12,648 nt of DNA from contig DMTJ01000034.1 of assembly GCA_003477185.1 (NCBI GenBank), positions 1 through 12,648 on the forward strand, written 5' to 3'. The DNA is from Lentisphaeria bacterium (GTDB taxonomy: Bacteria; Verrucomicrobiota; Lentisphaeria; JABSQK01; UBA12247). The notes under the pieces were generated by a model that did not search any database, was not told the DNA's origin, and worked only from the letters and a program-made list of their open reading frames with translations. A program made the translations under genes and the position numbers. Below are positions 1 through 6,986 of this stretch, piece by piece (position 1 is the stretch's first letter; the number at the start of each line of letters is the position of its first letter).

Positions 1-1153
1 CGGGTAATACCGGGATCTGATAGCGAGGCCCGATGCACATCCCGCCATGCCAGCCGTTGAAGGAGATGTTCATAATGAAGAAGGCTGCGATGGTGCCGGC
101 ACACAGCCATTCCAACGCAGTGGCCAGCCGTTCGCGAGCGCGCAGATAAAGCGCCGGGATCGCGATGCCCAGCACCGGCATCAGCAGGAACAAGCCCTTG
201 TCTGGCGAAACCGTCAGGCCCACAATCGCCTCTGGATCGACCGTACTGAACAGTCCACCAACAGCGCCTGTATCGCGAAACCCGGGGTTGTTGTAGAGAT
301 TGGCCACCGCCAGCGGGTTTCCGAAGCAAATCCAGTGATACCAGGCAAACAGGGAGAACGGGATCAACCCGCCTGCCAACAGCAGCCCCAGGCTGCACCA
401 GTCGCGCTGGACGGCTCGCGTCACGCACATGCCGATCACGAAGAACGCGCACGAGTATTCGCAGAGCACAGCGAGGCCGATAGCCAAGCCGGATAGGGCC
501 TGCAGCCAGCCGGGCGGCTTCATAAAGCCCCATAGGCCAATGATCACGAACGCCGCCGCGGTCGCATGGCCCCAAAACTGACTCGCGTAGGGCCACAGCA
601 GGCTCCCCCAGAACAATGCCAGCATGCCGAGAAAGGTTCGCTTTCGATCCTGCTTTGTCAGGTTCAACAATAGCTGATAGGCCGCCAGTGCGGCCAGTGT
701 AAGTGGCAACACTGTGGCCCAGAGGTGAATCAGGTAGGCGTTTGCCAGCGCCACCCCCGGCTGATCCGGGTGCATTCCGAGGCTTCTCTCTAGCGGATGC
801 AGGATTCCGTAGGCGATGATGCCCAGCAACGCCGGGCCCGGGGCCTTGTTCGAATAGTAATGCCCGCCTTCACCGAGCCAGCCTTTCTCGGTCTGGCGGC
901 AGGTTCCCGGGTAGTACGACCAATCGCCGGTATTCAGGCCCAAGTCCGGCGCGGGCAGAAAGCGATCGATCGCGAATAGCGGCTGCTCAGCCGAACTCGG
1001 CTCAACCGTGGTAAAGACCATATCAAAGCGCGAGTTCTGGTTCCACGTCGCGCCATGATAATTATAGGCGTAGGTGAAGAAGACGAGCGCGGCGAAGCCA
1101 CAGGCAATGCGGACATCGCAGCACTGCTTGGCCGTCTTAAATATGGGACCCAA
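1..1153 (-). CDS. Polytopic membrane protein, GT-C glycosyltransferase-like, 3' end outside window
   Basis: An open frame of 384 codons continues past base 1, so the C-terminus is missing. The first plausible start is a TTG at 1153, because an in-frame stop lies just upstream and no other ATG, GTG or TTG occurs before residue 45. This start overlaps the end of cysE by 17 bases. A first membrane helix (about residues 14-30) is followed by a long loop with YYSNKAPGPALLG near 99-111, then several hydrophobic segments (about 142-165, 175-210, 217-245, 255-275, 320-336, 350-365). Near the end come SPDKGLF (316-322) and WHGGMCIGPRY (368-378). The YSNKAPG and GPRY-P-LP signatures recall bacterial membrane proteins of the polyprenyl-phosphate-sugar GT-C type. 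A role in cell-envelope glycosylation is inference. It is probably the last visible gene of the cysE transcription unit. Confidence 0.75.
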   Translation of the reverse strand, partial: MGPIFKTAKQCCDVRIACGFAALVFFTYAYNYHGATWNQNSRFDMVFTTVEPSSAEQPLFAIDRFLPAPDLGLNTGDWSYYPGTCRQTEKGWLGEGGHYYSNKAPGPALLGIIAYGILHPLERSLGMHPDQPGVALANAYLIHLWATVLPLTLAALAAYQLLLNLTKQDRKRTFLGMLALFWGSLLWPYASQFWGHATAAAFVIIGLWGFMKPPGWLQALSGLAIGLAVLCEYSCAFFVIGMCVTRAVQRDWCSLGLLLAGGLIPFSLFAWYHWICFGNPLAVANLYNNPGFRDTGAVGGLFSTVDPEAIVGLTVSPDKGLFLLMPVLGIAIPALYLRARERLATALEWLCAGTIAAFFIMNISFNGWHGGMCIGPRYQIPVLP

Positions 1154-1949
1154 GGTGTATGTCGTGCTTGCCGCACGGCACCTCGTGGTTCATCTCCAAG
1201 GCTGGCTGGTCGCAGGTGGGCCGGCCGATAATTTGCGCGGGCACGCCCACTGCGGTGGTGTGGCAGGGGACATCAGCCAGCACGACACTGCTGGCGCCAA
1301 TCTTGGCTCCTTCGCCGATCCGGATGTTGCCGATGATGGTCGCCCCTGCACCGATCAAGACACCGTCTTCCACCTTCGGGTGACGGTCTCCCGAGATCTT
1401 GCCCGTGCCGCCGAGCGTCACCTGGTGCAGCATCGAGACATTGTTGCCAAGCACAGCGGTCTCACCGATCACAATTCCCGTCGCGTGATCGAACAAGATG
1501 CCTTTCCCAATCCGGGCACCCGGGTGGATATCTACGCCAAACTTCTGTGAGACCTTGCTCTGCAGCGCCAGCGCCAGCACTGTTCGGCCATGCGTCCACA
1601 GCCAATGCCCAACACGGTACGCTTGCAGCGCATGAAATCCTTTGAAGAACAGAAACGGGATCGAATAGCCCGGGCAGGCTGGGTCGCGGGTCATGACCGC
1701 TTCGATGTCATGGCACACCGCATCCATCACGGTCTCATCGTTCTCCAGTGCCTCACTGATGATTTCCCTCAGCAGAACCGCCGGCATCGTGGGCGCCTCA
1801 AGCTGGTTTGCCAGATGGAACGCCAGCGCGCTGGCCAGCGTGGTGTGGTTCAAGATTGTCGCGTGCAGAAAGCCCACCAAGAGCGGTTCTTGCTGCGCTT
1901 CGTCCTTGGCCTCGGCTCGAATCGCCAGCCAGATTTTTTCCTGTGTCAT
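1137..1949 (-). CDS. cysE: Serine O-acetyltransferase
   Basis: The 270-residue product matches the usual CysE length (E. coli, 273). It transfers acetyl from acetyl-CoA to L-serine to give O-acetylserine, the carbon acceptor for sulfide in cysteine synthesis, in the cytoplasm. The N-terminal helical domain (about 1-135) is followed by a left-handed beta-helix of hexapeptide repeats (about 138-245). Recognisable pieces are DIHPGARIG (140-148), DHATG (154-158) with the catalytic Asp-His pair, GETAVLG, VTLGGTGK (177-184), DRHPK and IGAGA. The ATG at 1949 is preceded by GAGGCGGGG, a reasonable ribosome site. A longer in-frame ATG at 2054 adds 35 residues unlike the family and was not used. Its tail (about 250-270) is the most divergent part, and feedback inhibition by cysteine through the C-terminus is a family property not testable here. 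It supplies a precursor to the cysteine used by ovoA upstream. Confidence 0.94.
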   Translation of the reverse strand: MTQEKIWLAIRAEAKDEAQQEPLLVGFLHATILNHTTLASALAFHLANQLEAPTMPAVLLREIISEALENDETVMDAVCHDIEAVMTRDPACPGYSIPFLFFKGFHALQAYRVGHWLWTHGRTVLALALQSKVSQKFGVDIHPGARIGKGILFDHATGIVIGETAVLGNNVSMLHQVTLGGTGKISGDRHPKVEDGVLIGAGATIIGNIRIGEGAKIGASSVVLADVPCHTTAVGVPAQIIGRPTCDQPALEMNHEVPCGKHDIHLGSHI

Positions 1950-2141
1950 CGTCCCCGCCTCATTTTTGATGCCAGAGCACGTTACACCGAGTCGAGTAAA
2001 AACCGCACCGCCCCTCGGCAGGCTAGAATCCACGCGCAGACTAACAACGGCCACAATACATCTCCTCTTTTCTTTGTGCTCTCTGTGAGCTCTGCGGTGA
2101 AGAAATTGTAATCACAAAGAGAGCTGGCCCCCTTCAGACAG
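1950..2141. other. Intergenic gap between thiF-like gene and cysE
   Basis: This 192-base stretch holds no convincing gene. It contains the CAGAG-type repeat (2061-2104) and a TTGTGATTACAA dyad just upstream of it. I see no clear -35/-10 pair and no hairpin followed by a T run. cysE could therefore have its own promoter here or be read from the ovoA operon; the sequence does not decide. Confidence 0.5.
2061..2104 (-). repeat. Intergenic CAGAG-type degenerate 9-base tandem repeat
   Basis: Read on the minus strand, the stretch is a run of imperfect 9-base units (CCGCAGAGC, TCACAGAGA, GCACAAAGA, AAAGAGGAG) following TTCTTCA. It lies wholly between two genes and its purine-rich composition differs from the flanking DNA. 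I recall similar ACCGCAGAG-type strings between genes in several environmental bacteria, but could not check this. Confidence 0.5.
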
Positions 2142-3158
2142 TCAGACGTAGCGATCTCGAATACCTCTCGCCACGACAGCATCGGTGGTTTCATGCACTA
2201 CGGCGCGGCCATCGCGAAACACCGTAAAGGACACGCCATCCCCTGCGAAGCTGAGCAAGTATGGATTCTCGGTCACTCTTCCAGAACGGCGCAACCGCTC
2301 GGCTAGGGCCGCCAGATCCACCGCATCCGGTGTCGCCGGCGCAATCTGAATGGCATTCCGCCCGCACAACGAAGTCGTGGTCTCCCGCGCAACTGCATCG
2401 AGATGCTCGAAGTTGCGAAGTCCGCAACACACACATTCTGGGTTCTTCGCGGTGCGCAGATCGAGCCGATCAAACTGACCGGTCCAACAATCAAACTGAA
2501 ACAACTGCCCGGTCTGACCGTGGTCACCGGTCAGCAGCTGAAAGGCCAGCGTTGCCTGTTGCGCAGCGACCTGGTGCAGGATGGGCGAGAGCACGCCCGC
2601 AGTATCACAGGTCTGGGCGCTTCCGGCTCGGGGCGCTTCAGGGAAAATGCAGCGAAAGCAAGGCGAAGCCCCTGGCGTGATCGACATGGCCATTCCGGAG
2701 CTGCCCACGGCCGCCCCATAGATCCACGGCTTGCCTGCCGCGACGCAGGCGTCGTTGATCAAATACCGCGTCCCAAGATTGTCCGTACCGTCGATCACCA
2801 GCGACGCATCCGCCACCAACTCGTCCGCGCAGGCTGCCGAAAACTCACCGATGGTGGCTTCCACGGTGATCTCCGGGTTGATCAGAGCCAGCCGGTCGCG
2901 GGCTGCAGCGGCTTTGGGCAACCGCTCGGTGGCATCGGCCGTCGTAAACAGCATCTGTCGTTGCAGGTTACTGAGCTCCACATAGTCGCGGTCGATGATG
3001 TGCAGCTTGCCGATCCCCGCCCGACCCAGCATGTCCGCCAGCACGGTACCCAATCCACCGCAGCCCACCAGCAGCACCGACGCCTCCACCAGCTTTTGCT
3101 GACCGCTCTCCCCGATTCCGGAAAAGCGCACCTGCCGACTGTAGCGATCTTCAGACAT
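2142..3158 (-). CDS. MoeB/ThiF/HesA-family E1-like adenylyltransferase
   Basis: This 338-residue cytoplasmic enzyme belongs to the family that adenylates the C-terminal Gly-Gly of ubiquitin-like sulfur carriers (ThiS, MoaD and relatives). It shows the nucleotide loop GCGGLG (32-37), Asp56 in HIIDRD, the NLQRQ arginine motif (64-68), DGTDN (123-127) and a candidate catalytic Cys184 in TCDTAGVLSP. Two Cys pairs, CFRC (167-170) and CVCC (242-245), would form the structural zinc site. There is no rhodanese domain. Instead a C-terminal extension of about 75 residues begins at SLCGRNAIQI (263-272), a form also found in some Bacillus-type ThiF proteins. The ATG at 3158 overlaps the ovoA stop by 8 bases, so the two are translationally linked. 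Whether it serves thiamin, molybdopterin or another carrier cannot be told: no ThiS- or MoaD-like gene is in the window. Confidence 0.9.
   Translation of the reverse strand: MSEDRYSRQVRFSGIGESGQQKLVEASVLLVGCGGLGTVLADMLGRAGIGKLHIIDRDYVELSNLQRQMLFTTADATERLPKAAAARDRLALINPEITVEATIGEFSAACADELVADASLVIDGTDNLGTRYLINDACVAAGKPWIYGAAVGSSGMAMSITPGASPCFRCIFPEAPRAGSAQTCDTAGVLSPILHQVAAQQATLAFQLLTGDHGQTGQLFQFDCWTGQFDRLDLRTAKNPECVCCGLRNFEHLDAVARETTTSLCGRNAIQIAPATPDAVDLAALAERLRRSGRVTENPYLLSFAGDGVSFTVFRDGRAVVHETTDAVVARGIRDRYV
2413..2427. repeat. Palindromic motif copy 1 (TGCGRASTYCGCA)
   Basis: TTGCGAAGTCCGCAA lies inside the thiF-like gene and reads Cys-Gly-Leu-Arg-Asn just after the second zinc Cys pair. The core is 2414-2426. 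One inner base pair is mismatched; the arms are perfect. Confidence 0.8.
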
Positions 3159-5289
3159 CGCGGCGCCGCCATAGCGTGAGGTGGCTGACCGTGTGTTGGT
3201 GCTTGCGCGCCGTCTCGCGAATCACAAACGGCACATCGATCGGATCTGTGATCGGCTCAAAACGCGGGCTTAGAATCTGGCGCAGGGCGTCCAGCGTCGT
3301 GACCGCCTCGCCGTCCCGGGTAAAGCCCCCCAGCCAGTTCTCGGGAGCCGTGTATTCCTCCAGCCATGTATAAGGAGACGTAATCGCCAAAGTCCCGCCA
3401 GGGCGCAACCGCTCGTGCAGGCTTTCCAAAAACTTTTGTGGCTCGTACAAGCGGTCGATCAGATTCACCGCAGTGATCAGGTCGTAGTCGCTAAATTGCG
3501 GTCGCAGGTTGTGCGCATCGCCTTGACAGAACGTCACTTTGGTCTCGAGTCCGAGCAGCCCAAGATCCTCGAGCGTGTACTCACGAGCACTGGTGAGACT
3601 GCCTTCATCGCAGATTGCGTAGCTGACGAAGCCGTGCTCTTGCAGAGAAATTGCCTGCCGAATGAATCGCGCCGAGAAATCGATGCCGGTCGCTTGCTCA
3701 AAGACCCGGGCCAGCTCAAAGGTGCCCCGCCCAACTGCACAGCCAAGATCCAACGCGCGCTCGGTCCCGCCCATGTGATGGTCCAGCACATGCTGAACCA
3801 CCGCCTCCGGGAAATTTGGCACGCCGAAGCAGCTGGCTCCGTAGTGGAATTCGCAGTACTGAGAAACTGCGGCGTCGGTCTCATAGTCCTCGTTCGGCAA
3901 TTCGGCTAAAGGCGGCAGCTCCTCTCCTTCGACCAGACGAAAGCCGACGTGCTGAAAAAAGTGCCGCCGAAACGCATAGCGGCCCAAACGTGTCGCTTCA
4001 TTTCCGGTGGCGATCCAGGACCCGCCCTTGATCAAGTTATGCTGATTATCGAAGGTGGGGCTCGAGAAATCATCATAGAGCGGATGCACCTCGAATCCAT
4101 CGAACCCGTGAATGGGCGTCTCCGTCCATTGCCAGACATTGCCGATCACGTCACAGAAACCACCCAGCTCATGGCGGTTCACGGGCACCGAAGAGGCCCC
4201 ATGCTCCAGGTTGATATTGAACGGGACCGTCTCTGGCCAATCCGGCTGATCCGGAATTCCACAGCTGTCGTGCAAGCGGTGCCACTCATCTTCGGTGGGC
4301 AACCGCACAAGGTGCCCCGTAACGGTGGCGCGCCACTTACAGAACGCCTTGGCCTCGAGATAGTTCACCTCTGCCGGCCAATCCCACGGCATCTCAATCT
4401 CCTGCAGCATGGTCCGGAAGCGATAGTTCCCTGCCCCATCCTTCAACCAGAAAATCGGGTACTCGCGCCCGCTGAATGCGAGCCAATTGCGCCCTTCCTC
4501 GGTCCACCATTCTGGCGTTTGGTAGCCGCCAGCATCCATGAAGCCGCGGAATTCTTGATTGCTGATCAGGTACTTCGAGGCTGCGAACTCCGCAACTTCG
4601 GCCCGGTGCGTGCCATATTCATTATCCCACCCATAGAGCCCATCCGAACGCTGTTTGCCGATATCGACGGTCCCGGCGGGAACTGGCTGCATGACGTTCT
4701 CTGGAGCTTCTCCGCTGTCCGTGCAGATAGGCCAGTCCGCGTGCGGCTGCACCCAGCGAACGTCCAACTGCCGGATCAGCACGGAGCTGGTCTCAAGATG
4801 AATGCGCTCGTGCTCGATCCCCATGCAGATCGTCCATGGCACAAACGTATCCCAGTGAATCGGCAGCGACAGGTCCTGCTCAGAGATCACTGCGTCCACC
4901 AGCTCACGCACCTGGTTGCGATAGGCCCGGACGTCCTCGACGCGGGGCCATTGATAGTGCGCGTCATTCAGGTCATCCCAGCTCATCTCGTCGACCCCGA
5001 TCGCGAACATCGCTTCGAACCGCGGATTAATCCGCTGCGGAATGGCCTTAGCCAAAATTAGCTTATTGACAAAGAACGTAGCGGTATGCCCGTAGTAAAA
5101 GATCAACGGGTGGCGCAAAGGCTCCGGCCGCTCGTAATAGGCGTCCTCCGCCACCAGCGTCTCGAACAGCCGCTCGTAGAGCGTGAATGTGCGGTGAAAA
5201 TAAGCGCGCAGCTCTTCGCGCTTCTGCTCCGGATCTGTTCCTGATAGTAAAATACTGCGTCCGATCAACTTGTGCATCGGCGTCGGCAT
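3151..5289 (-). CDS. ovoA: Ovothiol synthase OvoA (5-histidylcysteine sulfoxide synthase / methyltransferase)
   Basis: The 712-residue product has the full architecture of OvoA, a non-heme iron enzyme that couples cysteine to the C5 of histidine with O2 to give 5-histidylcysteine sulfoxide. A DinB-like helical domain (about 20-180) carries the iron ligands His68 (YYGHTA) and His160/His164 (HERIH). It is followed by an FGE-sulfatase-type domain (about 200-455) with GYQTPEWW, LPTEDEW, VIGNVWQWTE and NLIKGGSW; Tyr405 in HPLYDDF may be the catalytic tyrosine. A C-terminal SAM-dependent methyltransferase domain (about 475-712) has motif I LDLGCAVGRG (513-522) and presumably N-methylates the mercaptohistidine. 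The ATG at 5289 is preceded by GGGAGG; an earlier in-frame ATG at 5583 runs into cbiX and was rejected. OvoB, the sulfoxide lyase, is not in the window. cysE and a ThiF-like gene lie downstream in the same direction. Confidence 0.96.
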   Translation of the reverse strand: MPTPMHKLIGRSILLSGTDPEQKREELRAYFHRTFTLYERLFETLVAEDAYYERPEPLRHPLIFYYGHTATFFVNKLILAKAIPQRINPRFEAMFAIGVDEMSWDDLNDAHYQWPRVEDVRAYRNQVRELVDAVISEQDLSLPIHWDTFVPWTICMGIEHERIHLETSSVLIRQLDVRWVQPHADWPICTDSGEAPENVMQPVPAGTVDIGKQRSDGLYGWDNEYGTHRAEVAEFAASKYLISNQEFRGFMDAGGYQTPEWWTEEGRNWLAFSGREYPIFWLKDGAGNYRFRTMLQEIEMPWDWPAEVNYLEAKAFCKWRATVTGHLVRLPTEDEWHRLHDSCGIPDQPDWPETVPFNINLEHGASSVPVNRHELGGFCDVIGNVWQWTETPIHGFDGFEVHPLYDDFSSPTFDNQHNLIKGGSWIATGNEATRLGRYAFRRHFFQHVGFRLVEGEELPPLAELPNEDYETDAAVSQYCEFHYGASCFGVPNFPEAVVQHVLDHHMGGTERALDLGCAVGRGTFELARVFEQATGIDFSARFIRQAISLQEHGFVSYAICDEGSLTSAREYTLEDLGLLGLETKVTFCQGDAHNLRPQFSDYDLITAVNLIDRLYEPQKFLESLHERLRPGGTLAITSPYTWLEEYTAPENWLGGFTRDGEAVTTLDALRQILSPRFEPITDPIDVPFVIRETARKHQHTVSHLTLWRRRDV
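4581..4595. repeat. Palindromic motif copy 2 (TGCGRASTYCGCA)
   Basis: CTGCGAACTCCGCAA lies inside ovoA and reads Val-Ala-Glu-Phe-Ala on the coding strand (core 4582-4594). Confidence 0.8.
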
Positions 5290-5315
5290 TGTGCCTCCCG
5301 GCCTTGGTTCTTGTG

Positions 5316-5690
5316 TTATCCCGAACGCGCCTGATCCGCGCGTTTGATAAGCAAATCTGCGAGCAGTGCGTCCAGCCCCAATGGCTCCGCGAGGTGGATC
5401 TCGAGCCCCGGGTGAGCCGTTGCGGACTCCGCAACCAGCGCCGGGATATCCGCGGTCGCATGGCGGCCTGGCGCGAGAAATAGCAGGCTGATGATCACCG
5501 TGGTCGCACCATCTGCCACGCAGGCATCGATCGCCTGGCCCAAAGTGGGTTCCGCCAATTCCATGTGTGCCGGACGCACGCACATGTAGCGGCCGGCGGC
5601 CTGACCTAGCACCAGCTCACACATCTGCTGCAGCATGCGATTGGCAGCCTCGCGCTTGCTTCCATGATCAACGATGACCAGCGCCGTCAC
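5316..5690 (-). CDS. Short CbiX-type sirohydrochlorin chelatase
   Basis: This 124-residue protein is the size of the small, single-domain CbiX form, which inserts a metal (cobalt, nickel or ferrous iron) into sirohydrochlorin, probably as a homodimer. It starts VIVDHGSK, with the conserved metal-binding His near residue 9. A second conserved His lies in LFLAPGRHATADIP (about 67-80), a strong family signature. The start is a GTG at 5690 that overlaps the stop of the phosphatase gene as GTGA, implying coupled translation. The stop lies 26 bases before ovoA. In this sulfur-rich setting, iron insertion for siroheme (sulfite reductase cofactor) is an attractive role, but cobalt for cobalamin is equally possible. 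No methyltransferase or dehydrogenase of the siroheme pathway is nearby. Confidence 0.85.
   Translation of the reverse strand: MTALVIVDHGSKREAANRMLQQMCELVLGQAAGRYMCVRPAHMELAEPTLGQAIDACVADGATTVIISLLFLAPGRHATADIPALVAESATAHPGLEIHLAEPLGLDALLADLLIKRADQARSG
5420..5434. repeat. Palindromic motif copy 3 (TGCGRASTYCGCA)
   Basis: TTGCGGACTCCGCAA is a perfect palindrome around a central base, inside the cbiX-like gene, where it reads Val-Ala-Glu-Ser-Ala. Confidence 0.85.
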
Positions 5691-6316
5691 CCGCTCACCG
5701 CCGCATAGACTTTCTTGGCCTGCACTTGGATAATCTCGCCGGTCTCCAAGACATACGCCGTGAGTTGGTTTCCGTACACGCAGCCGCTGTCCAGCCCGAT
5801 CGTATGGCGACGAACCGTTAAGCCGGCGGCAGCCCAATGCCCGTAGATCACAGGCTTCTGTCCTTTATAGAAGCTGTACCAGGGCGGATCGTCTGCTGAA
5901 TTCAAGCGATCTCCCTTTCCATCCCAAGTGCGAATAGACATGAGAATATGTGGGTCCTGTCCGGCAATCCCAAGACCGGGTGCCAGCCCGGCGTGCACCG
6001 CTAGAAAGTGCTGGTCCTCAATGTAAAGCGGTAACTTGCCGTACCACTTACGCACCTTGCCTGGGAGCGCGTCATGGAGTTCTGCATAGCGGCGGTTCTC
6101 TGGATGCTTCAGGTAGCTGTGGTCATGATTCCCACGCAGGCATTCGAAACCGCGCTTGTAGACCACCCGCACCACTGCTGCCGACTTCGGTCCCTTGTTG
6201 ATCAAGTCGCCAATACAGATCACACGGTCGCCTGCGGTGATCGCAAGTCGGTCTAGAATCGCCAGGAATTCGTCCAGGCAACCATGAATATCGCCAATAA
6301 ATATCGTTCGTCCCAT
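5687..6316 (-). CDS. PPP-type metallophosphatase, ApaH/PrpE-like
   Basis: The 209-residue protein has every landmark of the calcineurin-like phosphoesterase fold: GDIHG (8-12), GDLINKGP (36-43), GNHD (62-65), VHAG (107-110) and YGH (158-160), which together bind two metal ions. The ending GLDSGCVYGNQLTA (174-187) is typical of bacterial PPP enzymes such as diadenosine tetraphosphatase and Ser/Thr protein phosphatases. The substrate cannot be named from sequence. The ATG at 6316 is the only usable start because an in-frame TGA lies 11 codons upstream with no other start between. No clear ribosome site precedes it, so initiation is weak or leaderless. It is the first gene of the minus-strand ovoA cluster and diverges from the sigma-factor operon. 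Confidence 0.9.
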   Translation of the reverse strand: MGRTIFIGDIHGCLDEFLAILDRLAITAGDRVICIGDLINKGPKSAAVVRVVYKRGFECLRGNHDHSYLKHPENRRYAELHDALPGKVRKWYGKLPLYIEDQHFLAVHAGLAPGLGIAGQDPHILMSIRTWDGKGDRLNSADDPPWYSFYKGQKPVIYGHWAAAGLTVRRHTIGLDSGCVYGNQLTAYVLETGEIIQVQAKKVYAAVSG

Positions 6317-6484
6317 CCGGTACCAGTAGTGCCGCGCGCCGGGTGTTCATTCGAAAGTTGCCGTTTGCAGACAATGAGCCGCCACGAATAATCGTGAGAA
6401 CAGTGTAACCACTTCGTGCTGTGGTGCGATAAGGAGGGTGTGCGCACACTCACCCCGACACCAAAACACCGCGAGGAATTAGCC
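6317..6484. promoter_or_regulatory. Divergent control region between ovoA cluster and ECF sigma operon
   Basis: This region separates two divergent transcription units and must hold promoters for both. Its right part overlaps the possible 5' end of the plus-strand gene. Visible elements are a hyphenated dyad CACGA-ATAA-TCGTG (6383-6396), GAGAACAGTGTAACC (6396-6410), which loosely resembles an ECF -35 box, and the perfect 12-base palindrome GTGTGCGCACAC (6438-6449) directly after AAGGAGG (6431-6437). GAGGA (6473-6477) is a good ribosome site for an ATT codon at 6485. I could not assign a firm -35/-10 pair on either strand. Confidence 0.4.
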
Positions 6485-6970
6485 ATTTTCACCCGACTCA
6501 CCATTTCCCTACTCCTCATCAACTGCCTCGGCCTGCAGGCATCCACCAATCCATTCGGAGGCTTCCCCGAGGACACTCCCCAGCGCTGCCACCTGGGCAA
6601 GCTGCTGCAGCAACTCGAACTCTCCGCAGACCAAAAACGCGAGATCGCCACGATCCTCAAGGACTCCCGCGACACCGTTCGTCCGCAGCTGGATGCCGTG
6701 GCCGAGGCCCGCACGGCAATGGTTGCTGCTATTCTCGCCGAGCGGGCCGATGAAGACCAGGTCCGCAGTCGCGCCAGGAACCTCGGGGACACGATTGAAG
6801 ATCTCGCCGTCACCCGCTACGCGCTCTACGGCGCCATCCGTGAGCTGCTCGACCAGGACCAGCAAGTCACGCTGGCCACAGCAACCGAAACCGTCGGCAA
6901 CCGCCTGCGCGTGGTCAGGCCCATGATTCAAGCCGCGGTCGATACTTGGATCGACATGCACGCGGAATGA
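6416..6970 (+). CDS. Exported Spy/CpxP-like helical protein, start uncertain
   Basis: The frame encodes an exported, helix-rich protein. A signal peptide is visible, FTRLTISLLLINCLGLQA at residues 25-42 counted from the GTG at 6416, with cleavage probably before STNPF. The mature part has LELSADQKREIATIL (68-81) and LLDQDQQ (145-150), resembling the LTxxQ repeats of Spy/CpxP periplasmic chaperones and of CnrX/ZraP-type sensors. It also has a Cys-His pair (58-59). The start is a problem. GTG 6416 has no ribosome site. GTG 6440 lies only 2 bases after a strong AAGGAGG. An ATT at 6485 is correctly spaced (7 bases) from GAGGA and would begin the signal peptide perfectly. The stop is 16 bases before the sigma gene, so it probably belongs to that operon. 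Confidence 0.7.
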   Translation: MLWCDKEGVRTLTPTPKHREELAIFTRLTISLLLINCLGLQASTNPFGGFPEDTPQRCHLGKLLQQLELSADQKREIATILKDSRDTVRPQLDAVAEARTAMVAAILAERADEDQVRSRARNLGDTIEDLAVTRYALYGAIRELLDQDQQVTLATATETVGNRLRVVRPMIQAAVDTWIDMHAE

Positions 6971-6986
6971 TGAACCTTCCGTAGGC

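Noticed and set aside
47..496. 149-codon plus-strand frame
   Set aside because: Antisense to the membrane protein gene, whose minus-strand frame is open throughout with clear membrane helices.
1950..2054. Longer cysE start (35 extra residues)
   Set aside because: The extra residues do not resemble CysE, while the ATG at 1949 has a good ribosome site and gives the normal family length.
2403..3179. 258-codon plus-strand frame
   Set aside because: Antisense to the ThiF-like gene, which has all its motifs; the translation is low in hydrophobic patterning and rich in Arg, His and Gln, as expected for a shadow frame.
3949..5061. 370-codon open frame on the plus strand
   Set aside because: It lies wholly antisense to ovoA, whose iron ligands and domains are unmistakable. 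The translation has no domain-like pattern, and long antisense frames are common in GC-rich genes.
5290..5583. Longer ovoA start (98 extra residues)
   Set aside because: It would run through the cbiX-like gene, is Arg/Gly-rich without pattern, and the ATG at 5289 has GGGAGG upstream.
6438..6482. 14-codon leader frame starting GTG after AAGGAGG and ending just before the ATT codon
   Set aside because: There is no spacing between the ribosome site and the GTG, so initiation there is implausible; kept only as a note.
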